From assembly GCF_014202995.1 (NCBI RefSeq), contig NZ_JACHIA010000003.1, forward strand, positions 62,001 to 126,000: a stretch of 64,000 nucleotides of DNA. Direction: 5' to 3'. Position numbers and translations under genes: made by a program. The notes under the pieces are model-generated. The model was given only the letters and a program-made list of their open reading frames with translations, made no database searches and was not told the origin of the DNA. Positions 17,520 through 25,225 of the stretch are shown in pieces. This DNA comes from Longimicrobium terrae (GTDB taxonomy: Bacteria > Gemmatimonadota > Gemmatimonadetes > Longimicrobiales > Longimicrobiaceae). Position 1 is the first letter of the stretch, and each line of letters begins with the position of its first letter.

Positions 17520-17674
17520 CGGTTGAAACCGCACCTCTAAAGACACGAAGCCCGCCTTCGCGGGCTGCGGCTACGACATCCTCGCGCGTCCAAAGCAGTT
17601 GAAGCCCCGAACCGGACGCGCCAGCGGTCGGTGTCGGGGGTTCCCGCGGTTGGAGCGGCGGATTCATTCGCTCT
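17520..17674 (-). repeat. Composite repeat B-A (copies B3 and A2)
   Basis: Read on the minus strand, module A (17595-17674: GAGCGAATGAATCCGCCGCT ... GGGGCTTCAACTG) is followed by module B (17520-17583: CCCGCGAAGGCGGGCTTCGTGT then GCGGTTTCAACC). The same A then B order and polarity are found at 30574-30745 and 35587-35757. It lies downstream of the DUF1624 gene. The interval 17424-18144 holds only repeat modules and the proS terminator. Confidence 0.8.
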
Positions 17675-17734
17675 ACACAACCCGGCGACGAGAACGGTTC
17701 GCGGTTCGACGAGATCGGTTCGACTGCGGGCTGT

Positions 17735-18003
17735 GGGGGCCCCTCCCCCGGCCCCTCCCCGTGCAAACTGCGCACGGAGAGGGGAGAAACTGCACTTCGA
17801 GGTGCTTCGGATAGGGTCGGCGGATGCGGAGAGGCCCCCTCTCCCCGGCCCTCTCCCCCGCTCCGCGGGAGAAAGGGAGACCTCAACGCGGCGGCCGGCT
17901 GCGGCTTGTTCCCCCTGATCCCACGCAGTTGAAGCCCCGAACCGGACGCGCCAGCAGCTGGTGTCGGGGGTTCCCGCTGTTTGAGCGGCGGATTCATTCG
18001 CTC
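17735..18003 (+). repeat. Composite repeat D-D'-A (copy 1)
   Basis: Three hairpin modules are in series. D (17735-17792) has GGGGCCCCTCCCCCGGCCCC, then a CGTGC...GCACG hairpin and GGAGAGGGGAG. D' (17832-17880) has CCCCCTCTCC ... CCGCTCCGCGGGAGAAAGGGAG. A3 (17925-18003) runs from CAGTTGAAGCCCCGAACCGG to GGCGGATTCATTCGCTC. The same series occurs at 38179-38462 and, inverted, at 41990-42252. Confidence 0.82.
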
Positions 18004-18091
18004 AGGGAGGCAGGCGCTCCGCACCGGTCTCTGAGCGGCACCGGCATCAATTCGTCCACCATAGACTGAAATTCGTCCGCCAGATGAGGAA

Positions 18092-18124
18092 AAGGCCGCC
18101 CCGGCAACGTGCCGGGGCGGCCTT
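18092..18124. terminator. Terminator downstream of proS
   Basis: AAGGCCGCCCCGGCA pairs exactly with its complement across the 3-nt loop ACG. On the plus strand CTTTC follows; on the minus strand TTCCTC follows. It ends about 20 bp beyond the proS stop. Confidence 0.88.
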
Positions 18125-18144
18125 CTTTCATCGATCAAAACGGA

Positions 18145-19638
18145 TCAGTACGCCTTGGCCCAGACCGCCTCGTGCGCCGCGGACTGGCCGCAGACCAGGC
18201 ACGCGGAGGGCGCGCTCGGCGAGCGGAACTCCTCGAACGGCAGGCAGCGGATGGTGGCCTTGGTTTCTTCCTTGACCTTTTCCTCGCACTCCGCCGAGCC
18301 GCACCAGCCAGCGTAGACAAACCCGCCGTCGCCGTCGATGATCTCGCGGAAGCGTTCGTACGTCGCCACGTCGCGGTACGAGTTGGCCTCGCGGCGCGCG
18401 CGGGCGCGCTCCAGCAAAAAGGTCTGGTAGTCCTCCAGCCGCTGCGGCAGCGAGGCGATCACCTCGGCCTCGGGAAGGAACTCCTTGCGCTGCTCGCCTT
18501 CCGGAATGCGCCGCGCGAGCACCACCTGCTCCTTGGCGATGTCCTTGGGGCCGACTTCGATGCGGAAGGGAACGCCCTTCATCTCCCACTCAAAGAACTT
18601 GGCGCCCGGCGTAAGCTTGTCGCGGTCGTCGATGTGCGTGCGGATGCCGGGAAGCGCGGCCACGATCTCGCGCGCCTTGCCCAGCACCAGGTCGCGCTCC
18701 TCGTCCTTGCGGAAGATGGGGACGATGACCACCTGGATGGGCGCGACGCGCGGCGGCATCACCAGCCCCGCGTCGTCGCCGTGCGTCATGATGAGCCCGC
18801 CGATCATGCGCGTGCTCACGCCCCACGACGTGTTCCAGGCGTACTCCTCGCCGCCCTGCTCGCTGGCGAACTTGAGCTCGAACTGCCTGGCGAAGTTCTG
18901 CCCCAGGTTGTGCGAGGTGCCGTTCTGCAGCGCCTTGTTGTCGCCCATCATGGCCTCGCACGTGTACGTGCGCAGCGCGCCGGCAAAGCGCTCGCTCTCG
19001 CTCTTTTCACCGACGACCACGGGCATGGCCAGGTACTCTTCCATGAACTCGCGGTACACGCCCAGCATGCGCAGCGATTCCTCTTCCGCCTCGTCGTGGC
19101 TGGCGTGGGCGGTGTGCCCCTCCTGCCACAGGAACTCGGTGGTGCGCAGGAACAGGCGCGTGCGCATCTCCCACCGGACGACGTTGGCCCACTGGTTGTA
19201 CAGCAGCGGCAGGTCGCGGTAGCTCTGCACCCACTTGCTGAACATCTCGTAGATGATCGTTTCCGACGTGGGGCGAACGATCAGCGGCTCCTCGAGCTTG
19301 CTTTCCGGATCGGGGATCAGCTTGCCGTCGTCGGTGGTCTTGAGGCGCGTGTGCGTGACGATGGCGGCTTCCTTGGCGAAGCCTTCCACGTGCTTGGCCT
19401 CGCGCTCCAGAAAGCTCTGGGGGATGAACAGCGGAAAGTACGCGTTCTGGTGCCCGGTTTCCTTGAAGCGCAGGTCCAGGCGGTCGCGCATGAGCTCCCA
19501 CAGGCGGTAGCCGTAGGGGCGAATGACCATGCACCCGCGCACCGGCGAGTAGTCGGCCAGCTCGGCCTTGAGCACCAGTTCATTGTACCAGGCACTGAAG
19601 TCCTCGGCCTGGGCGGTCAGTGCTTTTTCGTTGGCCAT
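18145..19638 (-). CDS. proS: Prolyl-tRNA synthetase, short (ProS3-like) form
   Basis: The 497-residue class II synthetase charges tRNA-Pro with proline. The N terminus (QAEDFSAWYNELVLKAELADYSPVRGCMVIRPYGY) and the lack of the large INS editing insertion mark the archaeal/eukaryotic-type short form. Motif 2 is visible as RPTSETIIYEMF and VRWEMRTRLFLRTTEFLWQEGHTAH. Motif 3 lies around SWGVSTRMIGGLIMTHGDD. An anticodon-binding domain (about 290-400) and a C-terminal domain with four cysteines (GWCGSAEC and CLVCGQ) follow. It ends in the conserved Tyr (AKAY). It is followed by a strong terminator; the next gene upstream is Uma2-like. Cytoplasmic. Confidence 0.96.
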   Translation of the reverse strand: MANEKALTAQAEDFSAWYNELVLKAELADYSPVRGCMVIRPYGYRLWELMRDRLDLRFKETGHQNAYFPLFIPQSFLEREAKHVEGFAKEAAIVTHTRLKTTDDGKLIPDPESKLEEPLIVRPTSETIIYEMFSKWVQSYRDLPLLYNQWANVVRWEMRTRLFLRTTEFLWQEGHTAHASHDEAEEESLRMLGVYREFMEEYLAMPVVVGEKSESERFAGALRTYTCEAMMGDNKALQNGTSHNLGQNFARQFELKFASEQGGEEYAWNTSWGVSTRMIGGLIMTHGDDAGLVMPPRVAPIQVVIVPIFRKDEERDLVLGKAREIVAALPGIRTHIDDRDKLTPGAKFFEWEMKGVPFRIEVGPKDIAKEQVVLARRIPEGEQRKEFLPEAEVIASLPQRLEDYQTFLLERARARREANSYRDVATYERFREIIDGDGGFVYAGWCGSAECEEKVKEETKATIRCLPFEEFRSPSAPSACLVCGQSAAHEAVWAKAY

Positions 19639-19655
19639 GAGATTGATCCATGCGT

Positions 19656-19683
19656 GATCCGCCGCCCGTCGGGGCGGCGGATC
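19656..19683. terminator. Hairpin between proS and the first Uma2 gene
   Basis: GATCCGCCGCCC pairs exactly with GGGCGGCGGATC around a 4-nt loop. It lies 26 bp downstream of the Uma2 stop (minus strand) and just upstream of proS. No T run follows. Confidence 0.55.
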
Positions 19684-19709
19684 GGGTGGTTTTCAGTAGT
19701 AGATCAGGA

Positions 19710-20258
19710 TCAGGCAAAGATGTCGCGCACCGGCAGCGTCCACCCCGGCACCACGTCCCCGCCCTCCAGCACGTCGTTTTCGGTCAGGTTCACAGGATCA
19801 TGGTCCGGGCGGCACACGAACACCATCCTCGTATCCGGGTCCGCCACGATGACCATCGGGGTTCCCGCGGCGAGATACTGACGCACCTTCGCCCAGATGT
19901 CGCTGTACCGGTCGTAGGGCGATACCACCTCGACCGCGAGATCGGGGGCGCCGCGGTAGTAGCCGGGAACCGGCCCGCCCGCGGAAAGGCGGCTTGCCTG
20001 CACGAACGACACGTCAGGCGAACGCACGGTGTCCGGATCGCTCTCCAGCACGTACCCGACTTCAAAGCGTACTCTTCCCAGGCGGCGGGCATGCACGTAC
20101 GCGTCCAGCGATCGGTTGATGTTCTGGGCCGCGTCCCCGTGCCGTTCGCCTGCAGGACTCATCTCGCGAAGCTCCCCGTCCACGAGCTCCCGGCGGGTGC
20201 CGTCATTCGGCATCGCCAGGAGTTCGTCCGCCGTCATCCATCGAAGCTGTGTGGCCAT
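19710..20258 (-). CDS. Uma2 family protein (DUF820), intact PD-(D/E)XK-like active site
   Basis: The 182-residue protein belongs to the Uma2 family, which has a restriction-endonuclease-like fold; members are abundant in cyanobacteria and Gemmatimonadota and mostly uncharacterised. The likely catalytic set is complete: Asp82 in RSPDVSFV, Glu110 in PDLAVEVVSP and Lys124 in DIWAKVRQYLAAG. The N terminus shows the usual MTADELLAMP and RRELVDGEL motifs. The C-terminal 21 residues (starting DVLEGGDVVPG) are identical to those of the neighbouring paralogue. Function is unknown; a nuclease role is inferred from the fold only. Confidence 0.85.
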   Translation of the reverse strand: MATQLRWMTADELLAMPNDGTRRELVDGELREMSPAGERHGDAAQNINRSLDAYVHARRLGRVRFEVGYVLESDPDTVRSPDVSFVQASRLSAGGPVPGYYRGAPDLAVEVVSPYDRYSDIWAKVRQYLAAGTPMVIVADPDTRMVFVCRPDHDPVNLTENDVLEGGDVVPGWTLPVRDIFA

Positions 20259-20330
20259 GGATCACCTCGGGACTGCGAAACAGCGGGATCCGGATCGGCT
20301 TCCGGTCGTCCAGACGTATGTGGATCGCGA

Positions 20331-20885
20331 TCAGGCGAAGATGTCGCGCACCGGCAGCGTCCACCCCGGCACGACGTCTCCGCCCTCCAGCACGTCGTCA
20401 TCCGTCAGATGCAGCGGGATGCAGCCGGGTCGATGGACGGCCACGGTCCGGCGAGAGGCATCGATCAGCAGCACCATCCGGGTGCCAGCCGCCAGCCACC
20501 GCGCCACTCTCGCCTCCGCTTCCTCAGGCTGATCGACCTTGCAGGTAACTTCACCCGCGAGGTCGGGAGGGCCGGGATAGTAGAAATTCCTCCCGCAATC
20601 CTCCAGCGCGCGCAGTCGCTGGGCCGATACGAAGGCGAAATTCGGCGCAAGAACAGTGTCTGGATCGCGCTCCACCCAGAATCCGGCGCGCGCGACCACT
20701 TCCCCCAGTCCTCGCGGCTCCACGTATGCGCCCAGGGCGCGGAGCCCACCCGCCGATGCGGCGCCCACCGCCCAGACCGCGTGAGGCCGCTGATGCACGA
20801 CGCCGCGAATCAGTTCCAGGCGCTTGTCGTGCTCTGGCATCATCAAGAGCGCGCGTGCGGTGACCGGCTCCAGCGCAGACTTCAT
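20331..20885 (-). CDS. Uma2 family paralogue with substituted catalytic residues
   Basis: The 184-residue protein aligns along its length with the adjacent Uma2 protein but has lost two of three active-site residues. Asp is replaced by Asn82 (LAPNFAFV) and Lys by Arg126 (AEARVARWLAAG), while Glu112 (DLAGEVTCK) is kept. The last 21 residues (from DVLEGGDVVPGWTL) match the neighbour exactly. The DNA there is nearly identical over about 75 bp, while the N-terminal halves are diverged. This points to a tandem duplication with gene conversion at the 3' end. It is probably catalytically inactive, perhaps a binding partner or a decaying copy. Confidence 0.82.
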   Translation of the reverse strand: MKSALEPVTARALLMMPEHDKRLELIRGVVHQRPHAVWAVGAASAGGLRALGAYVEPRGLGEVVARAGFWVERDPDTVLAPNFAFVSAQRLRALEDCGRNFYYPGPPDLAGEVTCKVDQPEEAEARVARWLAAGTRMVLLIDASRRTVAVHRPGCIPLHLTDDDVLEGGDVVPGWTLPVRDIFA

Positions 20886-20944
20886 CTCCGTTTCCAGGCA
20901 GCTGCGAGCCCGCGCCGGCGGAGGTCAGGGTGCCGGCGCGGGCG

Positions 20945-22234
20945 TCACGGTCGGCCGACTTCGGCCAGCGGAACGCGGCGCTCCTGCCCGCTTCCCACCT
21001 CGCGCACCAGCGCCACGCCTTCCGCGGCCTCTTCCGGGCCGATGACGACGGTGTGCCGGGCGCCCAGCGCGGACGCGGTCTTGAACTGCTTGTTGCGGCC
21101 AGCCTCGGGAAGCGTGTATTCCACCGCATGCCCCTGGTCGCGCAGGGCGTGGGCCAGCGCCAGCATGGCCGGGCGCTCGGCGGGCGTCCCCACGATCAGA
21201 TAGTAATCGACGACGTGCTTCGTCGAGGGAAGCAGCCCGCGGTCCGTCAGCAGTTCCTTGAGCACGACGTCACCCATGCCGAAGCCCAGCGCGGGCATGT
21301 CGACCCCGGCGATCTGCTTGAGCAGGTTGTCGTACCGCCCGCCGCCGCAGATGGCGCGCAGCTCGCCGCGCGTGTCGAACAGCTCGAACACCGTCCCCGT
21401 GTAGTACGCCAGCCCGCGGACGATGGACAGGTCGAAGCGCACGTAGTCGCCCAGCCCCATGTCGCGCAGCGCGGTGAACAGCAGCCCCACGCGCGTGATC
21501 TCCGGCCCCACGCCCTCCGTCTCACCGTACGCCTCGCGCACCGCGTCGAAGTCCGTGTGGCGAAAGATGTCCAGCACCCGCTCCGCCGCGTCGGCGGCGA
21601 GCCCGGCTTCGTCGCGCAAGCGCTTGGCTATGGCCTCGCGCGTTTCCCGCTCCAGCTTGTCGACGATGTTGTATACGAGGACGAGCTGATCCTCGGGCGT
21701 GCCGGCGTGCAGCAGCAGCGCGCGCAGCAGCCCGCGATCGGACACGCGCGCCACGAAATCCTCGTGCGTGAGCCCGAACGCGCGCAGCATGTCGATGGCG
21801 GCCGCGAGCAGCTCGGCGTCCGCGGACACGTCCGCCTCGCCCAGAATGTCCAGGTTCAGCTGAAAGTGCTCGCGCAGGCGGCCGCGCTGGGCGCGCTCGT
21901 AGCGGAACAGCTGCGGCACGGCGAACCACTTGATGGGCTTGCGCATGCCGTTGGCGCGTGCGCCAGCCATGCGCGCCAGCGTGGGCGTCATTTCGGGACG
22001 CATGGCGACTTCGCGGTCGCCCTTGTCCGTGAAGTTGTAGAGCTGCTGTACGATCTCGGGCCCGGACTTCTCCGTGTAGAGCTCCAGCGGCTCCAGCGGG
22101 GGCCCGTCGTATTCCTGAAAACCGTAGCGGCGCGCCACGTCCCGCCACGTCGCCATGATGTGCGAGCGGATGGCGAGGTCGTCGGGATAGAAGTCCCGGA
22201 ATCCGGGCAGCGCCTGAAAATTCGAGTTCGACAT
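20945..22234 (-). CDS. hisS: Histidyl-tRNA synthetase
   Basis: The 429-residue class II synthetase attaches histidine to tRNA-His. Motif 1 is in FYPDDLAIRSHIMATWRDVARRYGFQEYDGP. Motif 2 is FAVPQLFRYERAQRGRLREHFQLN, and the HisA signatures are LVYYTG-like (GLAYYTGTVFELFD) and AICGGGRYDNLL. Motif 3 is LPALGFGMGDVVL-like (VDMPALGFGMGDVVLKELL). The C-terminal anticodon-binding domain spans about 325-429. The ATG at 22234 (MSNSNFQALPGF) gives the standard N terminus. A spacer of about 60 bp separates it from the degenerate Uma2 gene downstream. Cytoplasmic. Confidence 0.96.
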   Translation of the reverse strand: MSNSNFQALPGFRDFYPDDLAIRSHIMATWRDVARRYGFQEYDGPPLEPLELYTEKSGPEIVQQLYNFTDKGDREVAMRPEMTPTLARMAGARANGMRKPIKWFAVPQLFRYERAQRGRLREHFQLNLDILGEADVSADAELLAAAIDMLRAFGLTHEDFVARVSDRGLLRALLLHAGTPEDQLVLVYNIVDKLERETREAIAKRLRDEAGLAADAAERVLDIFRHTDFDAVREAYGETEGVGPEITRVGLLFTALRDMGLGDYVRFDLSIVRGLAYYTGTVFELFDTRGELRAICGGGRYDNLLKQIAGVDMPALGFGMGDVVLKELLTDRGLLPSTKHVVDYYLIVGTPAERPAMLALAHALRDQGHAVEYTLPEAGRNKQFKTASALGARHTVVIGPEEAAEGVALVREVGSGQERRVPLAEVGRP

Positions 22235-22322
22235 AGGCTGGGAATCTAGCCCGTTTCGCCCCCGCTGAGCAACCGCTTGCCCTTTACGCCACACGTGAGC
22301 CGATCAACAGAAACAGCGAGCA

Positions 22323-22384
22323 TCACACAGAGTCATCAGAGTCAGCAGTAAACCCGCTCTATTGACTCTGTTAACTCTGTGTGA
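22323..22384. repeat. Family F-related hairpin (short variant)
   Basis: The 22-nt arm TCACACAGAGTCATCAGAGT(CA) at 22323-22344 pairs with 22363-22384 with mismatches only in the middle (TCATC/TTAAC). The ends TCACACAGAG/CTCTGTGTGA match the inner hairpins of the F elements at 22973 and 23745. It lies between hisS and the RuvC-like gene. Confidence 0.75.
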
Positions 22385-22443
22385 GGCCTGATCTTTGTTT
22401 CGATCGATCCCTGAAGGCAGACGATTTGCGCCAGAGCGCGCGC

Positions 22444-22908
22444 ATGTCACTGCTTGCCGTGGATCTGGGGCTCCGGACGGGGCTGGCGCTGTTCGGCGCG
22501 GACGGGCGCCTGATCTGGTACCGTTCGCAGAACTTCGGCTCGGCGCCGAGGTTGCGGCGCGGCGTGCACGGCCTGCTCCACACGCTTCCGGAGTTGCGGT
22601 GGCTGGTGATGGAGGGCGGCGGACCGCTGGCGGACATCTGGGAAAAGGAGGCGGACCGGCGAGGCCTGCAGGTGCGGCGGATCGGGGCGGACGTGTGGCG
22701 GCGGGAACTGCTGTGGGATCGAGAGCAGCGGTCGGGCGCCGCGGCCAAGGCCAACGCTGACCCGCTGGCCCGGCGCGTGATCGACTGGTCCGGCGCCGCG
22801 CGTCCCACCTCGCTGCGCCACGACGCGGCGGAAGCGATTCTGGTCGGGCTGTGGGGCGTGCTCCACACCGGCATCCTCCCCGCGCTCCCGCCTGAACTCC
22901 GCCGCTGA
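22444..22908 (+). CDS. Small RuvC/RNase H-fold protein
   Basis: The 154-residue protein starts with MSLLAVDLGLRTGLALF, the beta-hairpin and first acidic residue (Asp7) of a RuvC/RNase H-like fold. Further conserved-looking acidic positions are Glu57 in WLVMEGGGPLADIW and Asp127/Glu130 in LRHDAAEAILVGLWG. The spacing fits the D...E...(H)D..E pattern of Holliday-junction resolvase-type nucleases. It is shorter than RuvC (about 170) and not the YqgF type (different motifs). It is probably a metal-dependent nuclease for structured DNA or RNA, but no characterised relative is recognised. The stop codon TGA runs directly into the terminal repeat of an F element. Confidence 0.7.
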   Translation: MSLLAVDLGLRTGLALFGADGRLIWYRSQNFGSAPRLRRGVHGLLHTLPELRWLVMEGGGPLADIWEKEADRRGLQVRRIGADVWRRELLWDREQRSGAAAKANADPLARRVIDWSGAARPTSLRHDAAEAILVGLWGVLHTGILPALPPELRR

Positions 22909-23065
22909 ACTGCCGTTTCACACGGAGGTCACGGGGGATGCACGGAGGTCACGGAGGAAGGAACAGCAGTGCTCACGCAGAGCAGCAGAGAAGCAGAGAA
23001 CAACAAGTGATTACCTGATTTCCTTCTTTTTCTCTGCTTCTCTGCTTCTCTGCTTCTCTGCGTGA
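22908..23065 (+). repeat. Family F nested palindrome, left-hand copy
   Basis: The terminal sequence AACTGCCGTTTCACACGG begins at 22908. Iterated CACGGAGGTCACGG units run to about 22963, and an inner hairpin (22973-23000 with 23031-23065) is made of TCACGCAGAGCAGCAGAGAA and its complement. The opposite terminal repeat is missing here; it is present in the mirror copy at 23745-23916, beyond the PDZ gene. Confidence 0.82.
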
Positions 23066-23214
23066 TCCAATTGGCTCCAGCTCGTCGCCTGCGGTGCACG
23101 TCATTCCAACCAAACGGCCTCCGCTTGCATCCTAGCAGGCGCGGGCTTGGTTCCCGCATCATCCGCCCGGGGGCACGACGCCTCCCCCCAACACTCTCCC
23201 GAAGCCGACGGCAC

Positions 23215-23670
23215 ATGCCACATCGAGCATCCATGTCCATCCTCGCGCCGGGGTTGGCGCTCCTCCTGCTGCCTGCCGCACTGGTGGCGCAGACGGCCGG
23301 GCCCACGCCGGGCGGCTCGCGGCCGGGCGGTTGCCGGGGAGTCAACACCGAGTCGTCTTCCATCACGGGAGTCTGGCCCGGCGGAAAGCCCGTGGAGTTT
23401 CCGAGCTACCCTACCGTTGCCGACGTGCACAAGGACTCGCCGGCAGAGCTGGCCGGCATGCGTCGTGGCGATCTCATCATCCTGCAGGACGGCCATGATC
23501 TCGTCGTCGATCCGCCGACGCAGCCGAGCTTCGCGGGAGACACCGTACAGTTGATGGTGCGGCGCGGGGATACGGAAGTTCCGCTCACCGTTGTGCTTGG
23601 CCGCTGGGAGCCGCAGTCGGGCGAAGAGCGGGTCTGCGTGCGCGTCGAACCCGCATCGAGCCGCAGCTGA
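23215..23670 (+). CDS. Exported single-PDZ-domain protein
   Basis: The 151-residue protein has a signal peptide ending in AALVAQ, a Gly/Pro-rich linker and one PDZ-like domain. In the latter, TVADVHKDSPAELAGMRRGDLIILQDGHDLV has the 'SPAxxAGxxxGDxIxxxxG' core, and VQLMVRRGDTEVPLTVVLG is the final strand pair. Two cysteines (GGCRG and RVCVRV) could pair. There is no protease domain, so it is likely an adaptor or periplasmic binding module. ATG 23215 is preferred over 23233 because it supplies positive charge to the signal peptide. The gene is flanked on both sides by F palindromes in mirror orientation. Confidence 0.68.
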   Translation: MPHRASMSILAPGLALLLLPAALVAQTAGPTPGGSRPGGCRGVNTESSSITGVWPGGKPVEFPSYPTVADVHKDSPAELAGMRRGDLIILQDGHDLVVDPPTQPSFAGDTVQLMVRRGDTEVPLTVVLGRWEPQSGEERVCVRVEPASSRS

Positions 23671-23744
23671 CGTCCGTCACGGGGCCGAGCCGCTGGGGAT
23701 CCGCGCGGACGCGCTCCCACCGGAACTCCGCCGCGAACAGAACC

Positions 23745-23916
23745 TCACACAGAGCCGCAGAGGCACAGAGAGGACAGCGAGAAGGGAAGTCATCATCTTC
23801 CTTCCTTATGTCCTTATCTTTCTCTGCGGCTCTGCGTCTCTGCGTGAGATTTTGTCCGTTGCCGTTCCTCCGTGACCTCCGTGCCTCCTCCGTGTCCTCC
23901 GTGTGAAACGGCAGTT
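23745..23916 (-). repeat. Family F nested palindrome, right-hand copy (mirror image)
   Basis: The inner hairpin spans 23745-23847 (TCACACAGAGCCGCAGAGGC ... GCGGCTCTGCGTCTCTGCGTGA). Iterated CCTCCGTG units follow, then the terminal CCGTGTGAAACGGCAGTT ends at 23916. The final 21 bp are the exact inverted complement of those at 22908. Together the two copies bracket the PDZ gene in about 1.0 kb. Confidence 0.82.
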
Positions 23917-23935
23917 TCGAGCTCGCCCCCGCGCC

Positions 23936-25225
23936 TCAGCCGATATCGATCCCCAGAGCCTCCAGCGCGTCGCCGACGGTGTGCACGGAGCCGGTGACGA
24001 GCACGGTGCCGTAGGGCGCCATCGTCTCCGCGCGCATCACGGCGGAAGGCAGGTCGGGGATGACGCGGACGGGGATTGTCGTCGCGAGACTCGCCGCGAC
24101 CGCGTCCACGTCCCACTTGCGGTCATCCGGCGCGGAGGTGGGGACGGTGAGGATGGCGGCGCTGGATCGAGCGAGCAGCGGCGTAAGCATGTGCGCCCAA
24201 TCCTTGTCCGCCAGCACGGAGGCAAGGAGGATGACGGGCTGCTCCAGCGTCATCGCATCCAGCGACGCGCAGAGCGCCTGCACGCCCGCGGGATTGTGCG
24301 CGACGTCAAAGATCCACGTTCCGCCACGGATGCGCTCCACCTGCATCCTCCCCGCCCACCGCACCGCCGCGAATCCACGCTCCACGTCCTCCCACGACGG
24401 CCGCACGTCATCCGGCAGCAGCCCCAGCAGTTCCGCCGCGAGCGCGGCGTTGCGCGCCTGGTGCGCGCCGATCAGCGGAACGTGCACCTCGCGCTCTCCC
24501 CATCGCGCGGAGCGCAGGCGGAAGCGCGTGCCCTCCAGCGACAGCCGCACGTCATCCACCTCCGCCACGTCATCGAGCACGGTGAGCGGCGCGCCCGCAT
24601 CCTCCGCGCGCGCACGGAGGACGGCGAGCGTGCCCGGCGCGGACTCGCCCGTGATCGCGGGAACGCCGGGCTTGAAGATGCCCGCCTTTTCCGCCGCGAT
24701 CGCCTCCACCGTATCGCCCAGGTACTCGGTGTGATCCACGGCGACGTTGGTCACCGCGCAGACCAGCGGGTCCAGCACGTTGGTGGAATCCAGCCGCCCG
24801 CCCAGCCCCACCTCCACCACGGCGATCTCCACCCCCGCGCGCGCGAAGCAGAGGAACGCGAGCGCGGTCGTCGCCTCAAAGAACGTCGCGCCGGACGATT
24901 CGATCGCGGGGCGCAGTTCGGCCTCGCACGCGGCCAGCAGCGCGTCGTCCACCGCGCGGCCGTTGATGCGGATGCGCTCGGGAAAGCGGATCAGGTGCGG
25001 CGACGTGTACAGCCCGGCCGCGCGCTCCGGACGCGCCGCGCGGAGAACGGAATCGCACAGCGCGGAAACGGAACCCTTTCCGTTGGTGCCAGCAACGTGC
25101 AGGGATGCGAAACGCCGGTGCGGATCATCCGCACCGGCGAGAAGCGCCTCCGTCCGTTCCAGCCCCCACCGGATGCCGCCCGTCGTCCGCGCGAACAGCC
25201 ACGCGGCGGGATCGTCCGCCTTCAC
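23936..25225 (-). CDS. folC: Folylpolyglutamate / dihydrofolate synthase
   Basis: The 429-residue Mur-ligase-family enzyme adds glutamate to folates, and in many bacteria also joins glutamate to dihydropteroate. The P-loop is HVAGTNGKGSVS (about 43-54). Further motifs are SPHLIRFPERIRING, VEVGLGGRLDSTN, AVDHTEYLGDTVEAIAAEKAGI and FDVAHNP in the C-terminal domain. The start is GTG 25225, overlapping the accD stop by 4 bp (GTGA), so the two genes are translationally coupled. The accD-folC order is common in bacteria. Cytoplasmic. An F-type repeat follows the stop within about 20 bp. Confidence 0.96.
   Translation of the reverse strand: MKADDPAAWLFARTTGGIRWGLERTEALLAGADDPHRRFASLHVAGTNGKGSVSALCDSVLRAARPERAAGLYTSPHLIRFPERIRINGRAVDDALLAACEAELRPAIESSGATFFEATTALAFLCFARAGVEIAVVEVGLGGRLDSTNVLDPLVCAVTNVAVDHTEYLGDTVEAIAAEKAGIFKPGVPAITGESAPGTLAVLRARAEDAGAPLTVLDDVAEVDDVRLSLEGTRFRLRSARWGEREVHVPLIGAHQARNAALAAELLGLLPDDVRPSWEDVERGFAAVRWAGRMQVERIRGGTWIFDVAHNPAGVQALCASLDAMTLEQPVILLASVLADKDWAHMLTPLLARSSAAILTVPTSAPDDRKWDVDAVAASLATTIPVRVIPDLPSAVMRAETMAPYGTVLVTGSVHTVGDALEALGIDIG

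Noticed and set aside
17424-18144. Possible CRISPR array from the regularly spaced hairpins
   Set aside because: The units are different module types with irregular spacing, not a uniform direct repeat with variable spacers, and no cas gene is present.
22908-23916. Insertion sequence with transposase
   Set aside because: The only open gene inside encodes a signal peptide and PDZ domain; no DDE or HUH motif is visible.
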